Origin: Brevundimonas intermedia
GTDB taxonomy: Bacteria; Pseudomonadota; Alphaproteobacteria; Caulobacterales; Caulobacteraceae
Direction: 5' to 3'
NCBI RefSeq assembly: GCF_027922165.1
Contig: NZ_BSFD01000001.1
Location: forward strand, 376,717-440,716
Length of the DNA stretch: 64,000 nucleotides
This document shows positions 24,148-34,112 of the stretch, piece after piece; position 1 is the stretch's first letter; each line of letters opens with the position of its first letter. A model generated the notes under the pieces. It saw only the letters and a program-made list of their open reading frames with translations, did no database searches and had not been told where the DNA came from. Made by a program: the position numbers and the translations under genes.

Positions 24148-26132
24148 GCGGTCTTCCTTCGACGCGGCCCGACGCCGAGACGCAGCCGGCGGTCCAGCAG
24201 GGACAAAAGCCCCCCAAACGCCATGATCATCGGCCCGAGGAAGATCAGCCGCGCCCAGGGGTTCCAGTACAGGCGCACCACCCAGGCCGGTTGTTCGGGC
24301 GTTCCCGCCCGCTCGCCCATCACCACATAGACGTCGTCCAGACCCCGGAAATCCAGGCCCACCTCGGTCGTCGTCTGCCCCCCGGCGGGGAAGAAGCGGC
24401 GTTCCGCCGTCACCGTCTTCGCCCGACCCCGGTCGTCGGAAGGGCGCACGGTCAGCCGGCCCTGTTCCGCCAGATAGTTCGGACCCTCGACCACCCGGAC
24501 CTGATCCAGGGTCACGGTCCAGGGACCGGCGGAGACGCTCGAGCCCAGGGAAAGCGCACGCGCGGCCTCGGCCTTGAAGCCGGTCTCGACCACCGCCCCC
24601 AGGATGAAGACGCCCAGGCCCAGATGGGCCAGGCTCATGCCCCAGGCGCCCAACGGCAGGCCCTTCAAGCGACGCAGGGTCTCGGCGCCCGAGGCGCGGA
24701 ACAGGCGCGCCCGTTCGGCGACCTCCGCCAGCGATCCCAGGATCAACCAGGCGCCCAGGCCGACGCCGGCGGCGGCGAAGGCCTTTCTGGGCTCCCACAG
24801 GGCGTAGGCCGCAAGGGCGCTGACCAGGGCCAGGCCCGCCGCGACCGCCAGCCGTTGCATGGCTCCGGGCAGGTCGCCGCGCTTCCATGCCAACAGCGGC
24901 CCGGCCGGCAGGATGATGAAGGCGACCGTCATCAGCGGAACGAAGGTGGCGGCGAAATAGGGCGGGCCGACCGAGATGGTGGCGCCGGACGCGGCCTCCA
25001 GGATCAACGGATAGAGGGTGCCCAGCAGGACGGTCGCCGCCGCCGCCGTCAGGAACAGATTGTTCAGCACCAGCGCGCCCTCGCGGCTGACGGGGGCGAA
25101 CAGGCCGCCGCCTTTCAGCTGGGGCGCCCGCCATGCGAAAAGGGCGAAGGCGGCGCCGGCCGTGATCCCGAGAATGGCCAGCAGCATCAGGCCGCGCTGC
25201 GGATCGACGGCGAAGGCGTGAACGCTGGTCAGGACGCCGGACCGCACCAGGAATGCGCCCAGCATGGAGAAGCTGAAGGCCAGCAGGGCCAGAAACACCG
25301 TCCAGCCCGCCAGGGCTCCGCGCCGCTCGGTCACCACGGCGCTGTGCAGCAGGGCCGCGCCCGCCAGCCAGGGCATGAAGCTGGCGTTCTCGACCGGATC
25401 CCAGAACCACCAGCCGCCCCAGCCCAGTTCGTAATAGGCCCAGAAGGACCCCAGGGTGATGCCGACGGTCAGGAAGGCCCAGCTGGCCAGGGCCCAGGGC
25501 CGCACCCACCGGCCCCAGGCGGGCCAGAAGGCCGTCTGCGCCCGGCCCTCGATCAAGGCGGCGACGGCCAGGGAGAAGCAGACGGAGAAGCCGACATAGC
25601 CGGCGTAGAGCAGCGGCGGATGCACGGCCAGGGCCGGATCCTGAAGCAGCGGGTTCAGCGACGCCCCCTGGAAGGGCGCGGGGTCCAGCCGGGTGAAGGG
25701 GCTGGAGGTGAAGACGGCGAAGGCCAGGAACAGCGAGCCCAGCGCCCCCTGCACCGCCACGGCCGAGGCCTTCAGCCCGAACGGCAGCCCGCGCGCGCGG
25801 GCCAAGGCTCCGCCGAAGACGGTCAGGACCAGGCACCACAGCAGCAACGACCCCTCGTGACTGCCCCAGGCGCCGGCGACCTTGTACAGCATCGGCTTGT
25901 CGGTGTGGCTGTTGGCCGCGACGTTCGACACCGAGAAGTCGGACACGACGAAGGCGTAGATCAGGGCCGCGAAACTGAGAGCCACAGCGCCCGCCGCCGC
26001 CAGGGCCGCGCCTTGCGCCGCGCCCGTCAGCACCGGACTGCGCCGGGCCCGTCCCGCCGCCGACAAGGCCGTCTGCAGGATCGACAGGGCCAGGGCCAGA
26101 GAGAGGGCGAAGGCCCCGAGTTCTGCGATCAT
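24144..26132 (-). CDS. ccmF: Cytochrome c heme lyase subunit CcmF
   Basis: 662 residues with about 14 hydrophobic segments and the tryptophan-rich WWD heme-handling motif in 'ELGWGGWWFWDPVENASFMP'. Conserved flanking 'YKVAGAWGSHEGSLLLWCLV' and 'HPPLLYAGYVGFSV' match CcmF. It ligates heme, received from CcmE, to apocytochromes at the periplasmic face. Start and stop codons overlap ccmE and ccmH by four bases each, so the block is translationally coupled. Confidence 0.97.
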   Translation of the reverse strand: MIAELGAFALSLALALSILQTALSAAGRARRSPVLTGAAQGAALAAAGAVALSFAALIYAFVVSDFSVSNVAANSHTDKPMLYKVAGAWGSHEGSLLLWCLVLTVFGGALARARGLPFGLKASAVAVQGALGSLFLAFAVFTSSPFTRLDPAPFQGASLNPLLQDPALAVHPPLLYAGYVGFSVCFSLAVAALIEGRAQTAFWPAWGRWVRPWALASWAFLTVGITLGSFWAYYELGWGGWWFWDPVENASFMPWLAGAALLHSAVVTERRGALAGWTVFLALLAFSFSMLGAFLVRSGVLTSVHAFAVDPQRGLMLLAILGITAGAAFALFAWRAPQLKGGGLFAPVSREGALVLNNLFLTAAAATVLLGTLYPLILEAASGATISVGPPYFAATFVPLMTVAFIILPAGPLLAWKRGDLPGAMQRLAVAAGLALVSALAAYALWEPRKAFAAAGVGLGAWLILGSLAEVAERARLFRASGAETLRRLKGLPLGAWGMSLAHLGLGVFILGAVVETGFKAEAARALSLGSSVSAGPWTVTLDQVRVVEGPNYLAEQGRLTVRPSDDRGRAKTVTAERRFFPAGGQTTTEVGLDFRGLDDVYVVMGERAGTPEQPAWVVRLYWNPWARLIFLGPMIMAFGGLLSLLDRRLRLGVGPRRRKTA

Positions 26133-26641
26133 AGGCTTTCGGTCGCGCTATCGGCCTGCGGCCTGCTTGAGCGCGTGTTCGCGACGGGGTTTTCCGGCCG
26201 CCATTCGCCCTTGGCCTTGATCCGGTCGGCGACCTCGCGCGGCATATAGTTTTCGTCGTGCTTGGCCAGGACCTGGCTGGCGTGAAAGATTCGGTCGGCC
26301 CCGAATGATCCCTGGGCCACGATCCCCTGCCCCTCGCGGAACAGGTCGGGCAGGTCGCCGTGGTACTGGACCTGGGTCACAGCGACATTGTCGGTGACGG
26401 TGAAGACGACCAGGCCGTCGCCGGATTTCTTTACGCTGCCGGTCTCGACCAGGCCGCCCAGACGGATGTTGCGGCCCTCCGGCGCCTTGTCGGCTGTGGC
26501 CTCGGACGGGGAGTAGAAGAAGGTCACGCTGTCCTGCATGGCCCACAGCGACAGGCCGACCGCCAGGGCCAGGATCGGCGCCACGGCCGCGACGACCCAC
26601 AGGCGACGGCGCGCCTTCGGTGATTTCGGCAGCCAGCTCAT
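26129..26641 (-). CDS. ccmE: Heme chaperone CcmE
   Basis: 170 residues from the ATG at 26641. A single N-terminal membrane anchor ('LWVVAAVAPILALAVGLSLW') is followed by the OB-fold with 'FFYSPSEA' and the heme-attachment motif 'AKHDENYMP', His128 binding heme covalently and Tyr132 as ligand. It carries heme from CcmC to CcmF. The tail beyond 150 is poorly conserved, as usual. It lies 70 bases after ccmI. Confidence 0.97.
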   Translation of the reverse strand: MSWLPKSPKARRRLWVVAAVAPILALAVGLSLWAMQDSVTFFYSPSEATADKAPEGRNIRLGGLVETGSVKKSGDGLVVFTVTDNVAVTQVQYHGDLPDLFREGQGIVAQGSFGADRIFHASQVLAKHDENYMPREVADRIKAKGEWRPENPVANTRSSRPQADSATESL

Positions 26642-26711
26642 GAGTTTGCGGTCCCGCTCCGCGACGGAATTTTCACTCCGTCTACAGAGGCCTGCGCGCC
26701 GCGCCAACGGG

Positions 26712-27524
26712 TCATTCCGCCCTCGGCAGGCGCCGTTCCAGATCCTGGCGGCGCGGATCGGCCGGGTCCAGGGCGGCGATCAGGGGCGTCCACTGGGCGC
26801 GCGTCGCCGCCGCATCGCCCCGCTCGAACGCCGCCTGCCCCAGGAAGAAGCGCGCGCCCAACTGGTCGGGATCCAGCCGGACCGCCTCGCGGAAGGCGGC
26901 CTCGGCGTCGCCGCCGACCCGGCCGTCATTGGCCCGCACCAGGCTTTCGCCCAGTCGCGCCCAGGCCTGGGCGTCGGTCGGCTCCAGTTCGATCAGCCGA
27001 CGAAAGGCCGAGGCGGCGCCCAGCGGGTCCTCGGCCGCGAACCGGGCCGCGCCCAGCATGGCCAGGGCCTGACGATCTTCGGGATTGTCGCGCGCGACCC
27101 GCGCCGTCACCGCCGCCAGCTGCGCCGGCTCAAGACCCTCAAGATTGGCGGCCCAGTCATCGACCCGGCGCTCATAGGCCTGGTCGGGCAGGCCGGGCGA
27201 TCCCGTCGCGACATAGAGGGCCAGGGCCCCCGCCGTCGTCGCTCCAATCCCGGCCAGCACCCAGACGCGGTCACGCCGTCCCACGACCGGCGCCGTCACG
27301 GCCTGCCCCGCCAGCAGTCGCCGGCCCGCTTCGGCGCGAGCCGCAGCATGGGCCGCCTCGTCCAGCAGGCCCCGCGCCTTAAGCCGGTCCAGTTCGTCCA
27401 GCTCTCGCCCGCCGATCTCGGCCTCGCCGGCCGCAGCCGTGTCGGCCCCGCGTCGCGCCCCGGTCAGCACCAGCAGCCCGGCCATCGCCGCCGCCAGGCC
27501 GGTCATTATCCAGAAGACGATCAT
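26712..27524 (-). CDS. ccmI: Cytochrome c maturation protein CcmI (TPR)
   Basis: 270 residues. Two membrane helices bracket a cytoplasmic loop ('MIVFWIMTGLAAAMAGLLVL' and 'VWVLAGIGATTAGALALYVA'), then TPR motifs in the periplasm ('EDRQALAMLGAARFAAEDPL', 'TDAQAWARLGESLVRANDGR', 'DQLGARFFLGQAAFERGDAA'). CcmI binds apocytochrome c and delivers it to the CcmF/H ligase. It heads the ccmI-ccmE-ccmF-ccmH block and follows an unknown gene by 17 bases. Confidence 0.92.
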   Translation of the reverse strand: MIVFWIMTGLAAAMAGLLVLTGARRGADTAAAGEAEIGGRELDELDRLKARGLLDEAAHAAARAEAGRRLLAGQAVTAPVVGRRDRVWVLAGIGATTAGALALYVATGSPGLPDQAYERRVDDWAANLEGLEPAQLAAVTARVARDNPEDRQALAMLGAARFAAEDPLGAASAFRRLIELEPTDAQAWARLGESLVRANDGRVGGDAEAAFREAVRLDPDQLGARFFLGQAAFERGDAAATRAQWTPLIAALDPADPRRQDLERRLPRAE

Positions 27525-27541
27525 ACCCGCCGTCTATCGCA

Positions 27542-28918
27542 TCAGACGACGCCGGGCGAGGCCTCTCGCGTCGCCCGCAGGGCCTCGGCGGCGGCGGCGC
27601 GTCGTCGCACCGCCCGTGCGGCTTCCAGCGCATCGAGCAGGGTCAGGAAGCGCGCGGCCACGCCGATGAGCCGCAAGGCCTGGTCCGGATTGTCCGCCTC
27701 TCCGTCCCCGACACTATCCAGCGCCTCGTTGGCCCAGGTCGAGAGATAGTCGGTCAGCTCGGTCTTCAACGCCAAGCGGTCCGCCTCGCAGCCAAAGGTG
27801 TTGGCCGCGCCGCGCAGGCTGGACACTGCAGCCAACAGAGCCGCCGCCGCTTCGATGGGTTCGCCCTTGGCCGGCGCCTCCAGCCAGGGACAAAGGCGGG
27901 TCATGCGGCCGGTTATGACCTGACGCTTCATCGGCAGGGCGGCGTGGACGGCGACCGAGGTGGACTTCATCAGGCCCGAAAGCTGGCCCACGACCTGGAC
28001 CCGCGCCATCCGCGCCGCCCGGCCCCAAGGCGAGTCGGGCCGCACCTGAAGGGTCAGGTCCATCTCGGCCAGAACCCCGGCGCACCAGGTCACATCGGCG
28101 ACGACCTCGGCCATGACCGTCTCGTCCTGCAACGGCCGGGCCGCGGCGATCCGCTGACCGCGCGTCTGGACCGAAGCCAGCAGGCGTTCGACGAAGACCC
28201 CCATGTCGGAATGGCTCAGAACGAACTCGCTGTCAGCCAGCCGGCTGGTTTGGGTCACGACCCTCAGCATCCGCTCGGCGTCGGCGACGTGGGCGAACAG
28301 GATGTCGATCATCCGCCGCCCGCCGTCCGGGGACACTGTCATGGCGTCCTGAATCAGCAGCCTCAGCCCCGCCAGCTGATTGGCGTCGGGTCGCTCCAGC
28401 CAGGCCGGCAGGCGCGGCAGGGCGCTGCGGGCCAGAGGGACAAGATCGAAACAGCCGGCCAGTTCGGCCGGGGTCGCGGGCGGCGCGTCCGCCTGAGGCT
28501 TGCGATATTCCGGCCAGACCTCGCCGGGTCGATCGCGCAGCACCGCCGCCGCATGGGCGCACAGCCGGTCCGCGACCAGGGTCCATTCCCCCTGAGAGGG
28601 ACCGGCCCCGTCCAGCAAACTTAGAAACGCCTCCTCGTCCTTTTTGGCCTCGCGCCACATCCGCGCCAGAAGGAAGGACGGGAAGACCAGGGACGGGGTG
28701 GCGTCCACGCGCGGCTGAAACAGGGGCAGCACGGGTGCAAAGGCTGTATCGCGGCGGGCGCGGTCGCGCGCCTCCTGCACGATCATGACCGCCAGCTCCG
28801 CCGCCTTGTCTCCGCCCAAGCTGGGCACGGCCGCGCCCAGCTTCGCCAGGGCGGCGTCCGGCGCGGCCTGAACCACCGCCTGAAGGGCGGCGCGATGGGC
28901 GGCGGACAGCGAGGACAA
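27542..28918 (-). CDS. Conserved-looking helical protein of unknown function
   Basis: 458 residues, no signal peptide, almost entirely alpha-helical in appearance and rich in Ala/Leu/Arg. Notable segments are 'PSLVFPSFLLARMWREAKKD' and 'DRLCAHAAAVLRDRPGEVWP'. I do not recognise a domain. Only 17 bases separate its stop from the ccmI start, so it may be cotranscribed with the cytochrome c maturation genes, which could reflect convenience rather than function. The codon pattern matches its neighbours and the opposite frames show no family similarity. Confidence 0.6.
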   Translation of the reverse strand: MSSLSAAHRAALQAVVQAAPDAALAKLGAAVPSLGGDKAAELAVMIVQEARDRARRDTAFAPVLPLFQPRVDATPSLVFPSFLLARMWREAKKDEEAFLSLLDGAGPSQGEWTLVADRLCAHAAAVLRDRPGEVWPEYRKPQADAPPATPAELAGCFDLVPLARSALPRLPAWLERPDANQLAGLRLLIQDAMTVSPDGGRRMIDILFAHVADAERMLRVVTQTSRLADSEFVLSHSDMGVFVERLLASVQTRGQRIAAARPLQDETVMAEVVADVTWCAGVLAEMDLTLQVRPDSPWGRAARMARVQVVGQLSGLMKSTSVAVHAALPMKRQVITGRMTRLCPWLEAPAKGEPIEAAAALLAAVSSLRGAANTFGCEADRLALKTELTDYLSTWANEALDSVGDGEADNPDQALRLIGVAARFLTLLDALEAARAVRRRAAAAEALRATREASPGVV

Positions 28919-29070
28919 TGGGCGCTCCCGTCAAAGGGCGTCGAAGACGACACCGTGCCTGGTTTCGGTTAACAACGGCTTCTCGACGTGCGCCCCCTTG
29001 AGCCCGGACGACGGAACGCCATATTCGCGCCACGACGCCGGGCGCGAGAGTCTCGGATTACGGAGCGCCG

Positions 29071-30002
<932 letters not shown>

Positions 30003-30003
<1 letters not shown>

Positions 30004-30770
30004 TGAACTTCAACGGACATGGCGTCTGGGCCATCTATCGGTTTGAAATGGCGCGGGCCCTGCGCACCCTGTGGCAGAGCGTGGTCACGCCGGTGATCAC
30101 CACGGCCCTGTATTTCGTCGTCTTCGGCAGCGCCATCGGCGGGCGGATGCAGGCGGTGGACGGCGTGGCCTACGGCGCCTTCATCGTGCCGGGCCTGATC
30201 ATGCTGAGCCTGTTCACCCAGTCGATCTTCAACGCCTCCTTCGGCATCTACTTCCCCAAATTCACCGGCACCATCTACGAGATCCTGTCGGCGCCGGTGT
30301 CGTCGCTGGAGGTGGTGCTGGCCTATGTCGGGGCGGCGGCGACCAAGTCGGCGGTGCTGGGCCTGATCATCCTGGCCACAGCGGCCTTCTTCGTGCCCTT
30401 GCAGGTGCTGCACCCGGTCATGATGCTGGCCATGCTGGTGCTGATCTCGGTGACGTTCAGCCTGTTCGGCTTCATCATCGGCATCTGGGCCGGCAGCTTC
30501 GAACAGCTGAACTTCATTCCCATGCTGATCGTCACGCCCCTGACCTTCCTGGGAGGCTCCTTCTATTCGATCGACATGCTGCCTGAGGGCTGGCGTACGG
30601 TCGCCCTGTTCAACCCGGTGGTCTATCTGATCTCGGGCTTCCGCTGGACCTTCTACGGCGCCGGCGACGTGGCGATCGGGATCAGCGTGGCGGCCACCCT
30701 GGGCTTCTTCGCCCTGTGCTTGGCCGTGGTCATGTGGATGTTCAAGACCGGCTATCGGCTTAAGGCCTGA
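30003..30770 (+). CDS. ABC-2 type transporter permease (YadH-like)
   Basis: 255 residues with six hydrophobic helices and the ABC-2 signature near the C-terminus ('[20 protein letters not shown]' followed by '[17 protein letters not shown]'). It pairs with the ATP-binding protein encoded upstream, overlapping it by one base. Members export diverse substrates across the inner membrane. ATG start. Confidence 0.94.
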
Positions 30771-30838
30771 GAAACAGGGTCTGACGACCAGCCGGGGCCG
30801 TCACGAAACCGGCCAGATCGCCTGCGAGTAGAGTAAGC

Positions 30839-31840
30839 ATGTCCGACGACTCCAAGAGCCCGCCCGCACCGAACGTCCCCGCAGGGACGACGCCGGAGCC
30901 GTTCCAGCGCAAACAGGTGACCTGGGGCCGCATGCCCACGACCACCTTCCACGTCGGCCCTGTGCCGGTGGCGCCCAATCCGCTGGACCGGATTCCCAAT
31001 CGACCGCCGCTGAAGACGCCGCTGGGCCAGGCTCAAGCGGGTCAACCGCAGCAGGCGCAACCCCGCCGCGCGACGCCTGCGCCGCGGCCCGGCGCCGGCA
31101 TACTGAGCGGCTCGCTGATCCCGCAGGCTCGCCCTGCATCCGCCCCTCTCCCGACCCAGCCCGCCGCCCCGCCCCAGCCCGCCGGACCGACGGCGGCCGA
31201 TGTCGATCTGACGGTCCGCCCCCTGCCCGGCGCGGCGCTGGAGCCGGCGCGCCAGAGAGCGGCAGAGCCCACGCCGCCCGTCCCGGCGAGCGCCCCAGTT
31301 ATTGAGACGCCCGAAACGGCCCCTGCGGCCTCGCCCATCATCGCTCGCCCGACTCGAAGAGCCTCCCGACTGCCGGCCTATATCGGTTTCGGCGCAGCGG
31401 CCGCCCTGGTCGTCGGCGGCGGCCTGTGGTTCGCGCTGCGTCCCGCACCCGAAGCTGCACCGCCACTGGACGCCGCCCCCGCCGCTGCGCCCGCGCCGAC
31501 GGCGGCTACAGCCCCCGCCCCTATCACGCCGGTCGCCGAGACGCCGCCGCCCGCTCCGTCCGTCGAGGCGGCTCCGGCCGAAAGCGCAGAAGCCCGCACC
31601 ACAACGCCGTCCGCCGCGCCCCGAACAACGGCCCCGGCGGCCAACCCGACCCAGGCTCCAACCCGAACGCAAACGCCGACGACGACCCAGCCCGCGCCTA
31701 CCGCCGCAGCCCAGTCCCAGCCGGCGCCGACGGCCGCTCCGCCGCCGCAGGTCGTCATAGCCCCGACGCCGACCGCCGCTCGCCCGACCCAGGCGGATCC
31801 GGACGCCCCCGTCGTGACACGGCCGCAACCGCTGGACTGA
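30839..31840 (+). CDS. Pro/Ala-rich single-pass membrane protein
   Basis: 333 residues of strongly biased composition. The N-terminal 180 residues are Pro/Ala/Arg-rich with Gln repeats, one membrane helix follows ('YIGFGAAAALVVGGGLWFAL', about 181-200), and the remaining 130 residues are a low-complexity Ala/Pro/Thr/Gln tail, probably periplasmic. I recognise no family. The architecture resembles proteins that span cell envelope layers (TonB-like linkers, FlhF-independent polarity proteins), but no TonB C-terminal domain is seen. It lies 117 bases upstream of fliQ, and the intergenic gap holds the fliQ promoter. Confidence 0.6.
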   Translation: MSDDSKSPPAPNVPAGTTPEPFQRKQVTWGRMPTTTFHVGPVPVAPNPLDRIPNRPPLKTPLGQAQAGQPQQAQPRRATPAPRPGAGILSGSLIPQARPASAPLPTQPAAPPQPAGPTAADVDLTVRPLPGAALEPARQRAAEPTPPVPASAPVIETPETAPAASPIIARPTRRASRLPAYIGFGAAAALVVGGGLWFALRPAPEAAPPLDAAPAAAPAPTAATAPAPITPVAETPPPAPSVEAAPAESAEARTTTPSAAPRTTAPAANPTQAPTRTQTPTTTQPAPTAAAQSQPAPTAAPPPQVVIAPTPTAARPTQADPDAPVVTRPQPLD

Positions 31841-31893
31841 CCGCGCGCGGATCGGCGGCTTGAGCGCCAGAACCGCCGTTTCCTTCAACTTGG

Positions 31894-31932
31894 TTATCCT
31901 CCCGTTAACCATCCTCCCGGCATTTTCTGCCC
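31894..31932 (+). promoter_or_regulatory. Putative fliQ promoter: CtrA box plus GGCA-N5-TGCC dyad
   Basis: TTAT-N7-TTAA (31894-31908) is one mismatch from the CtrA consensus. The overlapping block GTTAACCAT-N6-GGCATTTTCTGCCC (31904-31932) is repeated with identical spacing on the minus strand upstream of flgB. Start codons lie 25-32 bases beyond the block. CtrA control of fliQ is established in Caulobacter; the role of the dyad is unknown. Confidence 0.65.
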
Positions 31933-31956
31933 AGTGAATTGCGGGAGCCTGTGACG

Positions 31957-32220
31957 ATGAACGGCGCGGAAGTTCTGGATGTGGGGCGCGACGCCATCTG
32001 GCTGACGATCCAGCTGTGCCTGCCGGTCCTGATCGTGGGCCTGGTGGTCGGCGTGGTGATCGGCCTGTTCCAGGCCCTGACGCAGATTCAGGAACAGACC
32101 CTGATCTATGCGCCGAAGATCATCGCCATCTTCGTCTCCCTTTTGCTGTTCCTGCCGCTGATGGGCGCCCTGCTGGGCGGGTTCATGCGCCAGATCGCGG
32201 CCCGCATCGCGGGCATGTAG
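31957..32220 (+). CDS. fliQ: Flagellar export gate protein FliQ
   Basis: 87 residues from the ATG at 31957, preferred over the GTG at 31951 for its 9-base distance from GGGAG. Two transmembrane helices, 'LCLPVLIVGLVVGVVIGLFQ' and 'IIAIFVSLLLFLPLMGALLG', and the conserved 'ALTQIQEQTLIYAPK' between them are the whole protein, as usual. It forms the export gate with FliP, FliR and FlhB. It heads fliQ-fliR-flhB-cckA, 4 bases before fliR. Confidence 0.95.
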   Translation: MNGAEVLDVGRDAIWLTIQLCLPVLIVGLVVGVVIGLFQALTQIQEQTLIYAPKIIAIFVSLLLFLPLMGALLGGFMRQIAARIAGM

Positions 32221-32224
32221 ACGA

Positions 32225-33010
32225 GTGGAGGCCTACGCCACCGCCGATCAGGTCTGGGCCGGCGGGCTGATCTTCGCCCGGATCGGGGCGATCCTGATGC
32301 TGATCCCCGGCTTCGGCGAGACCTATGTGCCGCCGCGCGTGCGCCTGTCCCTGGCCCTGGTCATCAGCCTGGCCCTGTGGCCGGTGGTGCGCGGGGCTCT
32401 GCCGGGCCTGCCCGAAACGGTGGGCGGCATGGCAGGCTGGGTGATCCGCGAAGTGGTGGTCGGCCTGATGATCGGCATGCTGCTGCGGATGTTCCTGACC
32501 GCCCTGACGACAGCGGGTGAGATCGTGTCGCTTCAGACCACCCTCAGTTTCGCCCAGACCGCCAACCCGCTTCAGGCCGCGCCGGGCTCGACCATCGCCT
32601 CCTTCCTGATGCTGTTCGGGGTGACGCTGATCTTCGCGACCAACACAGATCACCTGTTCATCGCCGGCATGGTCGGCTCCTATGAACTGATCGCCCCGGC
32701 CAAGCCCCTGATCATGGGCGACTTCACCGAGATGGCGGTGCGGACCCTGGGCGACAGTTTCCTGCTGGGGGTTCAACTGTCGGCGCCGGTTCTGGTGTTC
32801 GCCCTGATCTTCAACCTGGCCTCGGGCCTGATCGCTCGGGTCATGCCGTCGTTCCAGGTCTATTTCGCCGCGGCGCCGCTGAGCGTCATCCTGGGCCTGT
32901 CGATCTTCGCGCTCAGCCTGGGCGCTCTGGGCACCGTCTTCATCGACCGCTACCGCCGCCTCGCCGAGGTGTTCGCGGCCGGCGCCTTCGGGGGAGGGGC
33001 GGGTGGCTGA
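32225..33010 (+). CDS. fliR: Flagellar export gate protein FliR
   Basis: 261 residues starting at a GTG immediately after fliQ. Six hydrophobic helices and the family's N-terminal 'FARIGAILMLIPGFGETYVP' and 'VVGLMIGMLLRMFLTALTTA' regions are visible. FliR is the single-copy gate subunit that links FliP and FlhB. It overlaps flhB by eight bases. Confidence 0.95.
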   Translation: MEAYATADQVWAGGLIFARIGAILMLIPGFGETYVPPRVRLSLALVISLALWPVVRGALPGLPETVGGMAGWVIREVVVGLMIGMLLRMFLTALTTAGEIVSLQTTLSFAQTANPLQAAPGSTIASFLMLFGVTLIFATNTDHLFIAGMVGSYELIAPAKPLIMGDFTEMAVRTLGDSFLLGVQLSAPVLVFALIFNLASGLIARVMPSFQVYFAAAPLSVILGLSIFALSLGALGTVFIDRYRRLAEVFAAGAFGGGAGG

Positions 33011-34079
33011 CGACACCGACCCCGAGTCGAAAACCGAAGAGGCCACCCCCCGAAAACTCGAGGAGGCCCGAAAAAAGGGCGATGTCGCCAAGTCCCAGGA
33101 TGTCGGTCAGGTCCTGTCCCTGGCCGGGGCGGCGGCAGTCATCCTGGGGGCCGGAGGCTGGTTCTGCGGATCCATGGCGCAACAGCTGCTGCCCTTCATC
33201 GCCCAGCCGCACCAGATGCTGGGCATGCTCGACTCGGGCGCGGGAAACCAGATCCTGGCCAAGGCCCTGTGGGCCATCACGCCCTTTCTGGGCGCGGTCA
33301 TGCTGGCCACCATTCTCGGGGGCGCGGGCGGTCACCTGGCGCAGTCGGGCCTGATCTTCACCGCTGAGAAGCTGAAGCCGCAGTGGTCAGCGGTGAATCC
33401 CCTGTCCGGATTCAAGCGGATCTTCGGCCCCGACGGCCTGGTGCAGTTCGTCAAGACCTTCCTGAAGCTGATCGCCGTCTGCGTCGTCTGCTGGATGGTG
33501 CTGAAACCCCATGTCCGCGAGTTCGAGAACATGGTGACGCTGAGCCCCGCCGCCCTGCTGCCGCTCGCGCGCGACATGAGCCTGGCCCTGTTCGTCGCGG
33601 CCATCATCCTACTGGGCGCCACAGCGGGCGCCGACTTCATCTGGCAGAAGATGCGCTTCGCCAAGCGGATGCGGATGACCAAGGAGGAGATGAAGGAAGA
33701 CTACAAGCAGACGGAAGGCGATCCGCATGTGAAGGCCAAGCTGCGGCAGATCCGCATGCAACGCAGCCGCCAGCGGATGATGGCCAATGTGCCCAAGGCC
33801 ACCGTCATCGTCACCAACCCGACCCACTATTCGGTAGCCCTGCGCTATGAACCCAGCGAGGGCGACGGGGCGCCGGTGTGTGTGGCCAAGGGCGTCGACG
33901 CCCTGGCCCTGCGCATCCGCGAAGTGGCCAAGGAACACAATGTGCCGATCGTCGAGAACGTGCCCCTGGCCCGCGCCCTTTACGCCTCGGTCGAGATCGA
34001 CGCCGTCATTCCCAAGGAACATTTCGAAGCCGCCGCCAAGATCATCGGCTTCGTCTTCCAGGCCCGCAAACGCCGGTAA
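33003..34079 (+). CDS. flhB: Flagellar export switch protein FlhB
   Basis: 358 residues from a GTG overlapping the fliR end. Four membrane helices precede the cytoplasmic domain that contains the autocleavage motif NPTH (272-275, in 'VIVTNPTHYSVALRY'), cutting between Asn and Pro. The acidic/charged N-terminus 'KTEEATPRKLEEARKKGDVA' is family typical. FlhB controls substrate switching from rod/hook to filament. cckA follows 33 bases downstream. Confidence 0.97.
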   Translation: MADDTDPESKTEEATPRKLEEARKKGDVAKSQDVGQVLSLAGAAAVILGAGGWFCGSMAQQLLPFIAQPHQMLGMLDSGAGNQILAKALWAITPFLGAVMLATILGGAGGHLAQSGLIFTAEKLKPQWSAVNPLSGFKRIFGPDGLVQFVKTFLKLIAVCVVCWMVLKPHVREFENMVTLSPAALLPLARDMSLALFVAAIILLGATAGADFIWQKMRFAKRMRMTKEEMKEDYKQTEGDPHVKAKLRQIRMQRSRQRMMANVPKATVIVTNPTHYSVALRYEPSEGDGAPVCVAKGVDALALRIREVAKEHNVPIVENVPLARALYASVEIDAVIPKEHFEAAAKIIGFVFQARKRR

Positions 34080-34112
34080 GACCCTGTAAGGCCCCAGGCC
34101 CGATTTGGGGGT

